Below, piece after piece: positions 53,761 through 64,000 of a stretch of DNA of 64,000 nt. This DNA is from Odiellus spinosus (Eukaryota > Arthropoda > Arachnida > Opiliones > Phalangiidae). How positions within the stretch are numbered: position 1 is the stretch's first letter; every line of letters starts with the position of its first letter. The stretch covers positions 8,131,185-8,195,184 of the forward strand of contig OY987230.1 of assembly GCA_963920705.1 (NCBI GenBank), written 5' to 3'. Under the pieces are notes generated by a model, which ran no database searches, was not told the DNA's origin, and saw only the letters and a program-made list of their open reading frames with translations. Position numbers and translations under genes: made by a program.

Positions 53761-54535
53761 ATTTTTTCCTATCGCTTTCGCTCCTTCTACATACAGGATC
53801 CTTGTCGGGGCTATAAACTCCAGCTTCGCTAGCAAATCTCGCTGTAGAAATTTTACGCGGGAACCGCGTAAACTGGCAAAAGACCAAAATTATTATTCTC
53901 TAGAAGAGATAACGATATTACGAAGCGAATAAGGGGGCTTCTGCCCTCAATTGTCCGAGTTATACAACTGCAATTAGCCGTTCCTAAGAGAATCAAACCA
54001 TTCCGTTCCTCTTCCGTCATTTCCCGTCTTCCCGCGCGTCCCTAGAATCCTTCCAATAGCGAGCGAGTGAGCAACCGAGCGCTTTTATTCGAGCAGAAGC
54101 TTTTGGCACAAAGATGACCGGGGACTTTTAGAAACTAGAATATCCGGGGTATTCATAGATAAAGCTCATTTCTGGCGCCTATACATCAACCAATCCCGGA
54201 GACCAGTGACGGAGGTAATGGGAAAGCTGCCTGGGAAAGCAATAATACGGAGGAAGGAATAAATTGTAGAGATCTAAAAGATATTTTGGATCTTACCTTA
54301 ATTTTACAATTTTAATTAGAAAGGTCAAGAGGTTAGCTTTTGTGTACAAGGTTTGGGCTACGTTTCGAACAATTGTTACGCGTTATACGATTGCCATAAA
54401 CCTTTTCCAAGCACGTTTCTGAACCCTCCCAGGGACAAATGAAATTAAAGTTTAGCACTGCCAAGAGTATATACCAGAGTAACTGGGAGGGGGATCATAA
54501 TGTATAGTGGAAATTAAGTTTTTTTTTTTTTTTTT
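53761..54535. other. Non-coding stretch
   Basis: A G+C-richer patch at about 53990-54110 has several CGAG repeats (GCGAGCGAGTGAGCAACCGA). No gene recognised. Confidence 0.4.
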
Positions 54536-54610
54536 GTTTACAGAGAAAACAACTTTATTTACGAGACGTTTCGAGCCGAGTCCCTTCTTCAGTCGATCGT
54601 TTTTTTCAGC
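54536..54610. repeat. Short copy of the GACGTTTCGAGCCGAG repeat
   Basis: TTTACAGAGAAAACAACTTT followed by GACGTTTCGAGCCGAG and CTTCTTCAG parallels 36625-36700. It is preceded by a T-run at about 54520-54535. On the minus strand it reads CTGAAGAAG...GGCTCGAAACGTC. Confidence 0.6.
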
Positions 54611-54918
54611 CAAATTATTTTTCATTAACAATCGTTCCGAAAATTCTACTCATGTTTAATTCTGAGCTTGTGTAAAATCATTTAGTTTCCCTTTAATTAA
54701 ACTCAACCATGGCTTTGTTTTAAAGATATCTTTGAAATTAATTATTTATAAGGAAAGGGCAAAAATTGTAATCTAATTTTAGTCGTATACTTTTACACGT
54801 GTACCTGTAGTTGAAGTACAGTATATTCAAGTTTCCACCTTCAAACCATTAAAAATTATAAGGCAAACAATCGTACGCGTAAATATCTTTCGGAAAATTC
54901 AATTTGCGATTCTCTTAA

Positions 54919-55740
54919 AGGGACCAAGAAAGAATTTTAAGTTCTAGATCTCGTCAATAATGAACGGTTTTTAGTGTTCAAAACTAGAATAATTGAAGTA
55001 TGTCACGAATTAGTTGTTTAAAGGGAGAATGCAACCTAATAACAAGTGATGTTTTATCGATTCCTTATTGTTTAAATAGGCCTAATCCACCAATAAAAAA
55101 GTTTGCAAAACACATATTAAACCAGAAATAAATTTAAAACTTACCCGGAAAATAGTCTTAGCGGGATTCACGGAGATCCTGAATCGCCTACGTGTAAGGT
55201 CTATCGACCAATGAGCAAAAGGCCCGTCGTTCACGAGAGATCTCCACGAGACTTACAATCGCGTTCAATTGGTCGCTAGACCTTATACGCGAAGAAATCA
55301 GGATCTCCATGAACCCCGCTAAACCTATTTTCCGGGTAAGTTTTAAATTTATTTCTAGTTTAATATTTGTTCGTAAATTTTTTCACTGGTGGATTAGGCC
55401 TATTTAAACAATAAGGAATCGAAAAAAATCACTTGTTAGGTTGCATTCTCCCGTCAAAGGGTAAAACGATGAATAACTTTCTGGATTTTACGTTTTTCTG
55501 AAACCTAAGAAAGATATCAACTCTTATTGTTAAGCATCTCCTAAATATGATAGAAAAGGTTTTAAAGATTGGTCTTAGTTGTCTGCTACATAAAAGCACG
55601 GAACCCTTGTGTTTGAATTTGTTGGGTTTTCGGTAATGTAGATTCAGAAAAACGGAAAATCAAGAAAGGGATACATCAGTTTTCATTTACGCTTTAACCG
55701 AAATTTTAAAGGTAAATTAAAAAGAGGTTTCCTGGTCCCT
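54919..55740. mobile_element. TTAA-flanked element (family F3) carrying a nested F1
   Basis: TTAA at 54915-54918 is followed by AGGGACCAAGAAAG. The right end is TTCCTGGTCCCT followed by TTAA (about 55741-55744). An F1 foldback (about 55021-55458) is nested inside. Without it the element is about 385 bp. No coding capacity. Confidence 0.7.
55021..55454. mobile_element. F1 foldback element nested in F3
   Basis: TTAAAGGGAGAATGCAACCT at the left (TTAA 55017-55020) and GTTAGGTTGCATTCTCCCGT at the right, the terminal TTAA mutated to TCAA. The arms contain CAATGAGCAAAAGGCCCGTC, TCTCCACGAGACTTACAATC and their mirrors. Confidence 0.85.
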
Positions 55741-55744
55741 TTAA

Positions 55745-56791
55745 GCGGGCGACCCTGTTGTATAATAGCGTATACTCGAGGCAAAACTATCTCGGATTCA
55801 AATTTCGAATTTCGCGATGGTGGAAAACGGTAAAATAGAAGGAAAAAGGCCCTTGGAAAATACCGGGGTGGTACTTAATTTTAACATAGGTTAAGGGGGT
55901 TAGAATGGAATACACTTAGGAAAAGCCTTTAATATAATTCAAAGTTCGTCTATAAGCCCTATCTTCTAATTTACATTCGAGTTTATATTGTTTAAAACGC
56001 GAATTTCTGGCCGCTCTGGGGCGGCCACGGTCGGCTACAAATGGCCTATAATTTGTTTTGCTTTTATAAAGCTCGCAGGCCATACCGTAAACGCGAGCGA
56101 ATAATAATTATAATTTTGGGCGAAGTGGCAGATATTGCTTCATAAACTTCCAGTACTCCGAAGGTATTGGAAAGAGTTATAACAAATGTGGAAGTTACAA
56201 AGGTCGTTGAAATATTCTACTGTTCAACAGAAGGGATATACGAGTCTTCAAAGGGAGTTTGCAATGACTTTATACAAATTTAAACATTAGCTATGAAATT
56301 TTGCAAACTACCTTTTGAACTTTAGGAAAGACAGGTGGTGAGAACCAGCTGCCGTTTATTTATCGACAAAAAAAAGTAAAAGTCATTTTATTCAATTTCT
56401 GGGGCAAGATTTGTCCTTGAATTGATGAAATCATGAAGAAACCGAATGAAACAATCTCTACTGCGCATGGCCCAAGTTAAATTAGATACTAGACTCTTAT
56501 AACAAGTTTTTTTAAACAATTTGGAAATTTATAATACGTGTAAAAACGTATCAAAACTCACCAAAGGTTTCGAGGTAATTTACAGTTAATTTTAAAAGTG
56601 GCGAACTATAGCCTCACTTAGCCTAAATCCAGTTTTAAGAAATTTTAGAATGTAGTTGCTGATACCAATAAAACTTTTTTATAACTATCTAAATCGATTA
56701 AAGATCACTTGTTTCCAGAGTCCATAGCCCTTTAAAAGTTCCTTGATTGAATTGTTTTTTTAATTAAAAATAACAAGATACGGTTATGAGC
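55745..56791. other. Non-coding stretch with repeat R1 copy 2
   Basis: 56270-56500 shares GAACCAGCTGCCGTTTATTTA and ACTGCGCATGGCCCAAGTTA with R1 copy 1. Otherwise no gene recognised. Confidence 0.45.
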
Positions 56792-57040
56792 TAAAAATGG
56801 AACATCTTTTGAATTTATTTTCGGAATCACCATGCCAAAATAACGTATTCGAGAACTTTCAAAAACAATTATTATGCCTAGACATATTTTTGATGTTTAA
56901 ATTAATTTCTAAAGTTTGATTGAGTTTGAATACAAGTGAAATACAAATTCGGGGCAATCATTTCATTCTTCAACAGAACTATCACGATAGAGTTTGTTAG
57001 AAACGTCGCCAGAACAAATTGGGATATCTGTTTCGTTGAA

Positions 57041-57202
57041 GAGCTCCCACCAAAATCTTAAAAAACAAAAAATAGGGAAATAGGGGAATTTTCAGGCTAT
57101 AAAGAGGGTGAAATAGGAACAAAAATTTTAAAATAGGGAGCAAATAGGAACCAATTTAAGAAGAAATGAGATCTTTAATTTTCACAAAATGACTTTTAAA
57201 GT

Positions 57203-57238
<36 letters not shown>

Positions 57239-57553
57239 TAAATGCATTTTATCACAAATCTGACTTTAATTTTATCACATTTTTTCTTGATATTTTATCA
57301 CACTGACTTAGTCAGTTTTTCTCGCTGTCAGTTTTTCGACTTGGCAGGGTTCAATATTATAGGACGACGGTACTTTTAATCAAATTTACTAGAAATATGG
57401 TGATTTAGGGATCAAAATCACGAATTTACGGTGATTTAGGGATCAAAACCACGAATTTATGGTGATTTAGGGACCAAATCATGATTTATGGTGGTTTAGA
57501 GACCTCAAAAAAAGTAGGGGGTTTTAGGTATTTTAAGGATCCGGTGGGAGCCC
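57041..57553. mobile_element. hAT-like non-autonomous element with GGCTCCCACC ends
   Basis: The left GAGCTCCCACCAAAATCTTA and right TTTAAGGATCCGGTGGGAGC plus CCTG are imperfect inverses. The CAGGGCTCCCACC form also opens the 172-bp array at 20005, again next to F2 sequence. Inside are a T-run of about 34 bp (57204-57237) and a short ~31-bp tandem repeat. No clear 8-bp duplication was found. Confidence 0.65.
57384..57500. repeat. Short tandem repeat of about 31 bp
   Basis: About four copies of TATGGTGATTTAGGGATCAA plus AACCACGAATT, diverging toward the right. It lies inside the hAT-like element 57041-57553. Confidence 0.75.
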
Positions 57554-57720
57554 TGCCTTGGGTTCATCCATTGGTTCGATTTTATACTTCAGTTACTTAC
57601 ATTAAAAATTAACCAAACTTTAAAAATTTATTTAAACTCCAAAAACGTGTCCAATAATTGTGAAAAAATTCTCGAATACGTTTTTTGACACGGTGGTTCA
57701 GAAAATAAATGGATATTAGT

Positions 57721-58609
57721 TTCAGCTTAAAAAAATTAATAATTTACGAGAATAGTTATGGATAATCATCGCGCCACTTCGTTAAAATTAATATAATTAT
57801 CACTTGTTCGCGGAGAATGCTTTAAAAATTTTGGTTCGCCAAAGCGAGTCCAAAGCCTAGAGGGGAGTAATATCTGCATCAGGATCAGGCGGCCAACGGA
57901 ATTTAATAAACATTCTCCTGGAATGGAAATGGTTCTAAAAGGAGAAAGCAATTTGGCTAAAATGGAAGGTTAGAATTACAATTTTCCTTTCAGTTTAGAT
58001 TATACGTTTATTTTTCACTGCCAAACTGGACCACTTATTATTAATATTCTTGACGCAAACACAGATATGGATAGAAAATTATCGACGCGTCGCTTAAATT
58101 TCGTTTCAAAACTGTCGGGTTATGAAAAGTATCGCTGATATTAATAATTAATTCTTCACGTCCGCAAATTATGGAAAATCCCTTATCATCAAAAGAGCCA
58201 AATATGGCAAATCAAAGAGCCTTTGTAAAACTTAGAACTATGCCTATACGTAATTTGAAACTTTCTGTACCAGATAGTAAATAAAAATAAAAGAAAATAA
58301 AGGAAAATTATAGTTCTAAACTAATAATTAAAAGGAAACTTGAAAATAAATTCTAAATCTGTTCCATTATTACTTATTAGCTCAAAGTTTCCCTTTAAAT
58401 AAACTAATAAATAATTTAAGTTATATACCCTATTATCAGACCTTCAGATAATAATCAAATATGAATAATATGAGTAATATAATAAAATAATTAACAACCT
58501 TAAATGTGGTAGTATATTTCCAAATTACTTATCAGACGCATTTAATCCGGTTATACCATATTCAGAGAAAGAAACGTGTATGGTATGGATTCTCCACCAA
58601 AAATTAATC
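57721..58609. other. Non-coding stretch with a tiny F2-like hairpin
   Basis: At about 58329-58402, TTAAAAGGAAACTTGAAAAT faces GCTCAAAGTTTCCCTTTAA: F2 ends with nearly all the inside removed (about 70 bp). No gene recognised. Confidence 0.55.
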
Positions 58610-59003
58610 ATAACCCCCTTCGGGGGGAAGTATGAAAGGTAGGCAAAATCAACGAACAACAATTGCCCGGCGTAAATCGCGGCGGATCGACACACCGCTT
58701 TACTCCCAAAAAATAGTTACACCATTTTGAACCTCACTAAATTTTCCTTACGCACACTTCCGGAACTTGCGAGCTGAAGTCAACCTTCGACTCCATTTTA
58801 ACAGACAGCCTGACTCCTGAGACAGGAAGTTCTAAACACAAATCGAGCCGTCTTGTTTATACAAAGACCATTTACTAGAGTAGCGACATTGAGAAGTCCA
58901 GCGCGAGCTAGTGGCCTAGATAGTCAGCAGCGGGCTCTTCTTGTTCGTGATTTTTAGCATTGGTAGTATAGGGGCTTTCATACTTCCCCCCGAAGGGGGT
59001 TAT
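58610..59003. mobile_element. 394-bp element with perfect 29-bp terminal inverted repeats
   Basis: Bases 58610-58638 and 58975-59003 are exact inverses for all 29 positions. They begin ATAACCCCCTTCGGGGGGAA, itself nearly self-complementary (CCCCC TTC GGGGGG). The inside is of mixed composition, without a long open frame and without similarity to the other families here. No obvious target duplication is visible, unless the terminal AT counts. Perfect ends argue for recent movement or selection on the ends. Confidence 0.88.
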
Positions 59004-60115
59004 TATATACCTCTGTCATAAACCATTCCCTTCGCTCCATCATATCACGGAGGAATTATCATAGAGAGAAACAGACGTGGCAATGGCGAAATTATATTTT
59101 TGTGAATGCAAAAAAACTTCCGCGCTTGAGATGAGATAGGAAGTACCTCTATAACCCTAATATTAATATAAGCTTTTCTTGGAAAAGCGGAAGAGAAAGG
59201 TTTTTGTAAAACATTGATTGAAAACTAAGCTTTATATTTTTTTGAGGGTTTAGGAAGCAGGCATGTGAATGTCAATGAGCTCGTATTGACTTTCTTGGCA
59301 ACAGGTAATAGACTTTTTGCAAGATATTGTCTACTGGGGGCCAACATTACCTCACAAACAATGGGAATAAAGGTGACTTTCGTGACGTTTCTCAAATTTT
59401 CCAGCTTTAGATAAATTTTCCTCCCGCGAAAAGAGGTGGGGATGGCATGCCTAACCGCAAAAAGTCTAAAGCGCCTCCGCCAAAAGCTTGACTCATTAGG
59501 GGGCATCCCAGTTTGAGTCAAAAGGAGGCGTTCCAGTTTAAATCAAAAGGGGGGCGTTTCTCTTTAAGCCGATAGCTTCACTGTAAAGACCGATAACCAA
59601 ACACTAATTTTTGGTTTGACCATTAAGGCTGGTCTTAATCCTGCCCTGATTTCTTCGCTCCATAATCACGTCTTGCTCTCCCTATACATCCTTCCTCCGT
59701 GATAATATAAGGCTCATTTTATCTTATAGCTCTTTCTATGTAGGCTTAAATCCTAGAGCCGATTCAACGATCCGGAAATAAGCCGCGCGAAAAACCCGAG
59801 CAAAACAATATCTCAGTCAGGGTTTGGAACGTGCCTAAATCCTAATTAAAAGAAAAGGAGAGAAATAAACGGGAGAGGGGGAGAAAAGTTTTTAAGACTG
59901 AATCAGATTTAGTTTTGACCACGAATAAACCAGTACAGGAATTTCCAATCCAAAGTCTCTGATCTCATCAAGGAGTAGTAGAATCCACCACCTCTCATTA
60001 GGAGTACAAAATTTATATTTAACTGCTTACACCAAATCGTATCATACCTATTTCTAACGGCATACTATCTTAGTTAAGGTTTAGTATAAAATTTGGGAGG
60101 GGGTTACCAGCTAAT
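59004..60115. other. Non-coding stretch
   Basis: The 98-codon minus-strand frame (59225-59521) has no known domain. A small direct repeat, GTTTGAGTCAAAAGGAGGCG then GTTTAAATCAAAAGGGGGGC, is at 59512-59562. No gene recognised. Confidence 0.4.
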
Positions 60116-60292
60116 AGAGATCGGGGTTTGGACAAGAAATTTCTGATTATTTTATCTTTATTCATAACTTAAAATTTTTCGAGGAAAGTCTATGATAAAT
60201 CCAATGTAATCGCGAATAATTTTCCGATTATTTTTTTATGATTAACTGATTAACTGATAGTTGTGGATTATTTTGTCCAAACCCCGATCTTT
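60116..60292. mobile_element. Short inverted-repeat element, family M1, copy 7
   Basis: Ends AGAGATCGGGGTTTGGACAA and CCAAACCCCGATCTTT (one substitution). Flanks ACCAGCTAAT (60106-60115) and ACCAGCTATT (60293-60302) form a 10-bp duplication with one mismatch. This copy is not inside a recognised foldback. Confidence 0.92.
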
Positions 60293-60410
60293 ACCAGCTA
60301 TTTTTAGGGGTTTAGTTAAACTTTCTGTGGGTCAAACCCAAAAATAAAATCCCAAACCACGCATTCATAATATTACTCCTAGATCTCATAAGTAATACCC
60401 CAAATACTCT

Positions 60411-60520
60411 CTTCAGACGAGGCATAATTAACCGAGGATTAATCCGATTTAACTGAGATTTATTGAACTAAGAAGGCTATATAACCTCGGTTAAATCTGA
60501 TTAAACCGACCTCGTCTATA
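60411..60520. repeat. Short hairpin element, family H1, copy 3
   Basis: The left CTTCAGACGAGGCATAATTA and right AACCGACCTCGTCTATAG are inverse borders. Inside are AATCCGATTTAACTGAGATT and the mirror ACCTCGGTTAAATCTGATTA. Confidence 0.78.
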
Positions 60521-61550
60521 GATTGTATAACCCTCGATAAATAAATATACTTGGTTATACCAGGAATTAATAAATAATTAAATAAAGAAGGAATATTTGT
60601 TGGTTTAGTGAGCGCGTGTCATAGTTCACGACCCCTATGCCACTCACGTCAGCAACATCAGTTCAGTGAGAGCCAATAAAATATTTATAAAGTTTAGATA
60701 GACGTTGAGGGGTGGAGCTCTTCCACGGAATACAGTAAAGGCATATAAAGTTTGGCCTATTCCTACATTTAATTCTGAATTCCTGGTTGTACGAGAATGT
60801 TTTTGGGAGGTATTATTTATAGGGGTGATGGATTTTATTAAGTACACTTAGATCTCAAAGAGATAAAAGGGGATGCCTGGTTTGCGAGCGCTCAAATCCA
60901 AAAGTGATTTCGAGTATATATGATTCACGAGTGTACTCGAAAAGCATATCGAGCAGTATGCAAAACCGTGGGTTGCGGAGAATATACAGGTACGAGAAAA
61001 GGGAAAATAATAGAATATAGGTTGAGGAGGTGTGCTGTTGAAGGTTCAATAGCCCTGGGAAGTTATAACAACTCCGCTTTTCCGAGAAAGTTTGATAACA
61101 GGGTGGTAGTATAAAAGGAAGCGAGCCTAGCGAGGGAACTTTGAGACAATGAGGATTTGGGAATTACGCAAAAATGAGCGTGAAACGATGTGACTGATGG
61201 GAAAAATTTGTTTCATTAATTTTTACCGATTGAGACTTCATTAATTTCTGCATATAAAGTAAAGAGACACTTTATATTTAAGCCCGATGCAAATATTTCA
61301 AGATACATTTAACAGACTTACGAAGATTAAATGATTAATTGGTTTAAAGGGAAGTTTCAAGGTTTCTATTCAACTCAAATTTGGTTTATTTCATTGAGAT
61401 AGTAGAAAATTAAAATTATCCGATCACTAGCTTTGACTAAAGGATTAAGTTAGGACTGTTAGGTACACCCCGAGACATTTTTAAATATAAATTTCTGGTT
61501 TAGACGAGAGGCATCAGTTAATATTATTCCAAAAACTTTATAGCTCCTTA
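60521..61550. other. Non-coding stretch
   Basis: Small frames on both strands (60644-61114) show no motif I recognise. TTTAAAGGGAAGTTTCAAGG at 61344 looks like an isolated end of a TTAA-type element. Confidence 0.4.
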
Positions 61551-61941
61551 ATCGATTCCTTATTGTTTAAATAGGCCTAATTCACAAAAAGTTTAAAATC
61601 AAATATTAAACTACAAATGAATTTAAAACTTACCCGGAAACTAGGCTTAGCGAGATTCATGGAGATCCTGAATTGCCTCCGTGTAAGGTCTAGCGACCAA
61701 TGAGCAAAGACCCGTCGTTCACGCGAAATCTCCACGAGACTTACAATAGCATTCGACTGGTCGCTAGACCTTATACCCGAGGACATCAGGATCTCCATGA
61801 ATCCCGCTAAGCCTATTTTGCGGGCAAGTTTTAAATTCATTTCTAGTTTAATATTTTTTCTTAAATTTTTTCATTAGTGGATTAGGCCTATTTAAACAAT
61901 AAGGAATCGATTAAAAATCACTTGTTGCATTCTCCCTTTAT
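61551..61941. mobile_element. F1 foldback element, left end truncated
   Basis: It starts within the arm at CGATTCCTTATTGTTTAAAT and runs to TTGTTGCATTCTCCCTTTA. The arms contain AAGGTCTAGCGACCAATGAG and the mirror TGGTCGCTAGACCTTATAC. The minus-strand frame at 61577-61840 reads both arms and repeats part of its own peptide, a palindrome artefact. Confidence 0.82.
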
Positions 61942-61973
61942 AAGTCTAAGAAAAATTTAGTAAAGCCGCGTTC

Positions 61974-62137
61974 ACACTAGAGACTTTCAAACTGTTTTTA
62001 ACTACTTTGCATGGAAAGGTCGAAATGGATTATTTATTTGTCATCTGCAGAGGTCCAAAAATGTAATTATTTGGTTGAAAAAAGTCGATTTGAGCATTTG
62101 AAACGGTTAGTTCAAAGTATCTAGTGCGAACGCGGCT
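61974..62137. mobile_element. Short MITE with AGCCGCGTTC ends, family G1-like
   Basis: The left AGCCGCGTTCACACTAGAG and right CTAGTGCGAACGCGGCT are strong inverses. TAA precedes and TAT follows, close to a TWA duplication. At 164 bp it is shorter than the two intronic G1 copies and shares mainly the ends. Confidence 0.8.
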
Positions 62138-62141
62138 TATT

Positions 62142-62850
62142 TGATACTATCTGCGTTGATGCGTAACTCAATATTATATTCAAAGCTAAGCAATTTCATT
62201 GTTACAAAAGTTTGACTTTGAAACTTTAAGGCTTATAATTTATCCCACGCTTTATACGCGTTAGTTCTATCTTTTTAAACAGAGTAGAAACCTCTCTCAC
62301 CCTACAGGAAAAGCAAACTCTAAAAGAAACACGTGCCGCCATATGGCATATATAACTTAAATCTTGTATGTATACATACATATAGTGTATATATCTACGT
62401 GTCAAAGGGCAAAGAGTATAAAGGAGGTGTCGCGCGCTCGTGCAAGGGGTCGAATGCAATATACTACAACCATATACAGACATTATCCTATATAAAATGC
62501 CACAGCCAGACTATGGAAGTCAAGGCGCGCAAAAAGGATTTCAAAATCGATGTGTCCCGAACACCCGCTAGCGGCAATACAATCCATTTCAAGTGGAAAA
62601 TTCGTCGAAGTCGATGTTAATAATGTTCCTTATTTCCAATTGATTTTGCTAAAACCTTGGAGGAATAAAGTACGGAAGACTAAGAACACTTTTCACACAA
62701 GAGACTATCAAAAATGTTTTGAAATGTTTTGGAATGGTTAAAATCGAAAGTTCTGGTGTCAAAAAATGGAATTATTAGCTTGAAAAATCAATTTAAATAT
62801 TCGAAACTAGTATGAAGGTATCTATATATAGAGTAATTTTTTCCCTCTAT
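62142..62850. other. Non-coding stretch
   Basis: Overlapping frames of 85-95 codons on both strands near 62226-62741 carry no motif I recognise. A TATACATACATATA-type run lies at about 62368-62395. Confidence 0.4.
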
Positions 62851-63025
62851 AGGGAGACGGCATACAGCCAAGGGTGAAAGGAAACCTGACGTCATCACGT
62901 AACCCCCTTACTGAGGGGAGCGTTTGTAGGGAAGTATACTGTAACTCCCTCACTAAGGGGGATGGCGCTGCGGTGAGAAATAGAAGCCTATAACGTTTCA
63001 ATTTCTTCCTTGCCGACTCCCTAAT
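62851..63025. mobile_element. MITE with TA flanks, family T1, copy 2
   Basis: Ends GGGAGACGGCATACAG and CTTGCCGACTCCC are flanked by TA on both sides. It is collinear with 35439-35613: AACCTGACGTCATCACGTAA against GCCTGACGTTATGGAAC, and AATAGAAGCCTATAACGT. Confidence 0.78.
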
Positions 63026-64000
63026 CTATTGATTTTTAACTAATAATATAACTTTGATCTGTTTTCATTTATAATTATAAGCGATACGTTTCGGTTTTTC
63101 GTTTCAGTTTTAGTGGGTTTTTTTTTTGTTTGAGGATTAGCGAGGTGCTGGCGTAAACTTTTTTAACACTTCTAAATTATTTAGTTTCGTTAACGGATTA
63201 GTAAGATTTGAATATAGCGTTTCGAAAAATTCAATAATTAGCCATGCAAGGTTTAGAGTTAATAAACTCGGGATGAGACACCTAGTTCGTTTTTTTTTTT
63301 TTTTTTTTTTTTCTTCTAAAAAAACTTGAATTCTTGATTTGACATAAGGAGCATACTTAGAGTGCGACAGAAAGCAGTCATAATCAAATTGAAATTTCAG
63401 CAGTAAGGAGATAAGCTATAGCTCATAAAGCTTAGAAACGAAATCACTAAGATAATATAGAGTCCATTTCTTTATAGGCGCTGAAATTTGGATCTGATTC
63501 CTTGTGCAGGCTCGCGTGTACATCGGTCTCCCACGGCTACCATTTTAGACGAGTTAAGATATAGAGAGAATTGAAAACAAGCGCCTCGGGAATAGAAAGA
63601 ATCGCGTGAAAGAGAAAGGACGCGGGAGAGAAAAGAGGAGAGATCCAGAAATCCGAGGATGAAGCGCGAAGGATGGTTACCCGTAGCAACACGCTATATG
63701 GTAGAATCGGTTTAATAAAGAAGCACTGACAATAAAAATAAATTCATTTTGATTTAAACATTTAAAATTTTGTAAATGTTTCTCGATTGCCACAAAAATT
63801 TGCTATTTAAAGGGATACTATTAGCTGAAATGAAGTATTTTTTTCTGATTCCTTATATAAAAATATGCTCCCCTGAATTTTTTCATAATTTTTGAAGTAC
63901 AAATACTATTAGAAAATATTTTTTAAAGTTTTATATCCTAAACATGCATTTGAATTTTTCTACTATTGCCAAGAAGCCAATCAGAACCAAGGACTCATCC
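63026..64000. other. Non-coding stretch to the window end
   Basis: A T-run of about 23 bp at 63290-63312, a purine-rich GAGAGAAAAGAGGAGAGA patch at about 63606-63645, and TTTAAAGGGATACTATTAGC at 63808, the last resembling a TTAA-type element end with its partner perhaps beyond the window. No gene recognised. Confidence 0.4.

Larger units (their letters stand above)
56792..57720. mobile_element. F2 foldback element with another element inserted at its centre
   Basis: The left arm has GAATTTATTTTCGGAATCAC and TTTCTAAAGTTTGATTGAGT. The right arm is the inverse: AAAATTAACCAAACTTTAAA, CCAAAAACGTGTC, CAGAAAATAAAT. A 500-bp sequence with GAGCTCCCACC/GGTGGGAGCCCTG ends (57041-57553) fills the centre. 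The extreme ends are decayed. Confidence 0.75.

Noticed and set aside
62226-62741. Overlapping frames of 63-95 codons near 62.5 kb
   Set aside because: Both strands are open over the same DNA, which is more likely chance, and no motif was recognised.

Overview
This is a eukaryotic, A+T-rich, low gene-density window from an invertebrate, most likely an arthropod. The reasons are an intron-containing Golgi mannosidase gene, an intact BEL/Pao retrotransposon, and dense short inverted-repeat DNA elements and satellites. I cannot name the species from sequence alone.

Layout. (1) 1-7416 is a BEL/Pao LTR retrotransposon on the + strand. Its 5' LTR is cut by the window edge, it has one uninterrupted 1947-codon Gag-Pol frame, and its LTRs look identical over the 671 bp that can be compared, so the insertion is young. 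It landed inside an older hAT-like non-autonomous element. (2) 7417-34516 shows no host exon. It is a patchwork of nested inverted-repeat elements and tandem arrays: a 35-bp array at 18.8-19.3 kb, a 172-bp array with an A-A-B higher-order pattern at 20.0-21.35 kb, a 53-bp satellite at 21.9-23.1 kb, a 2.4-kb 19-bp minisatellite at 23.1-25.5 kb that seems to have grown inside the 53-bp satellite, and a 40-bp array at 31.8-32.3 kb. (3) 34517-42211 holds three exons of a GH38 alpha-mannosidase II gene (+ strand), together 1023 codons plus stop. The reading frame is continuous across both introns and all the catalytic motifs are present. The exons for the cytoplasmic tail, membrane anchor and stem are not visible and probably lie upstream of the window. 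Much of the left half may therefore be a long 5' intron, but this is inference. (4) 42212-64000 is intergenic or downstream DNA with more nested elements, arrays at 45.2-46.0 kb and 51.0-51.3 kb, and two tRNA-like relics elsewhere (25.8 and 48.8 kb).

The only host gene I can support is the mannosidase, an enzyme of the N-glycan trimming pathway in the Golgi. The rest is mobile and repetitive DNA. The most informative patterns are: a roughly 165-180 bp inverted-repeat element (at least seven copies) flanked by duplications of up to 10 bp, several of them inserted inside other foldback elements; at least two TTAA-flanked foldback families with related AGGGA termini; a 394-bp element with perfect 29-bp ends; and a minisatellite apparently born from a neighbouring satellite. 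I found no CRISPR array, operon or clearly new protein system.
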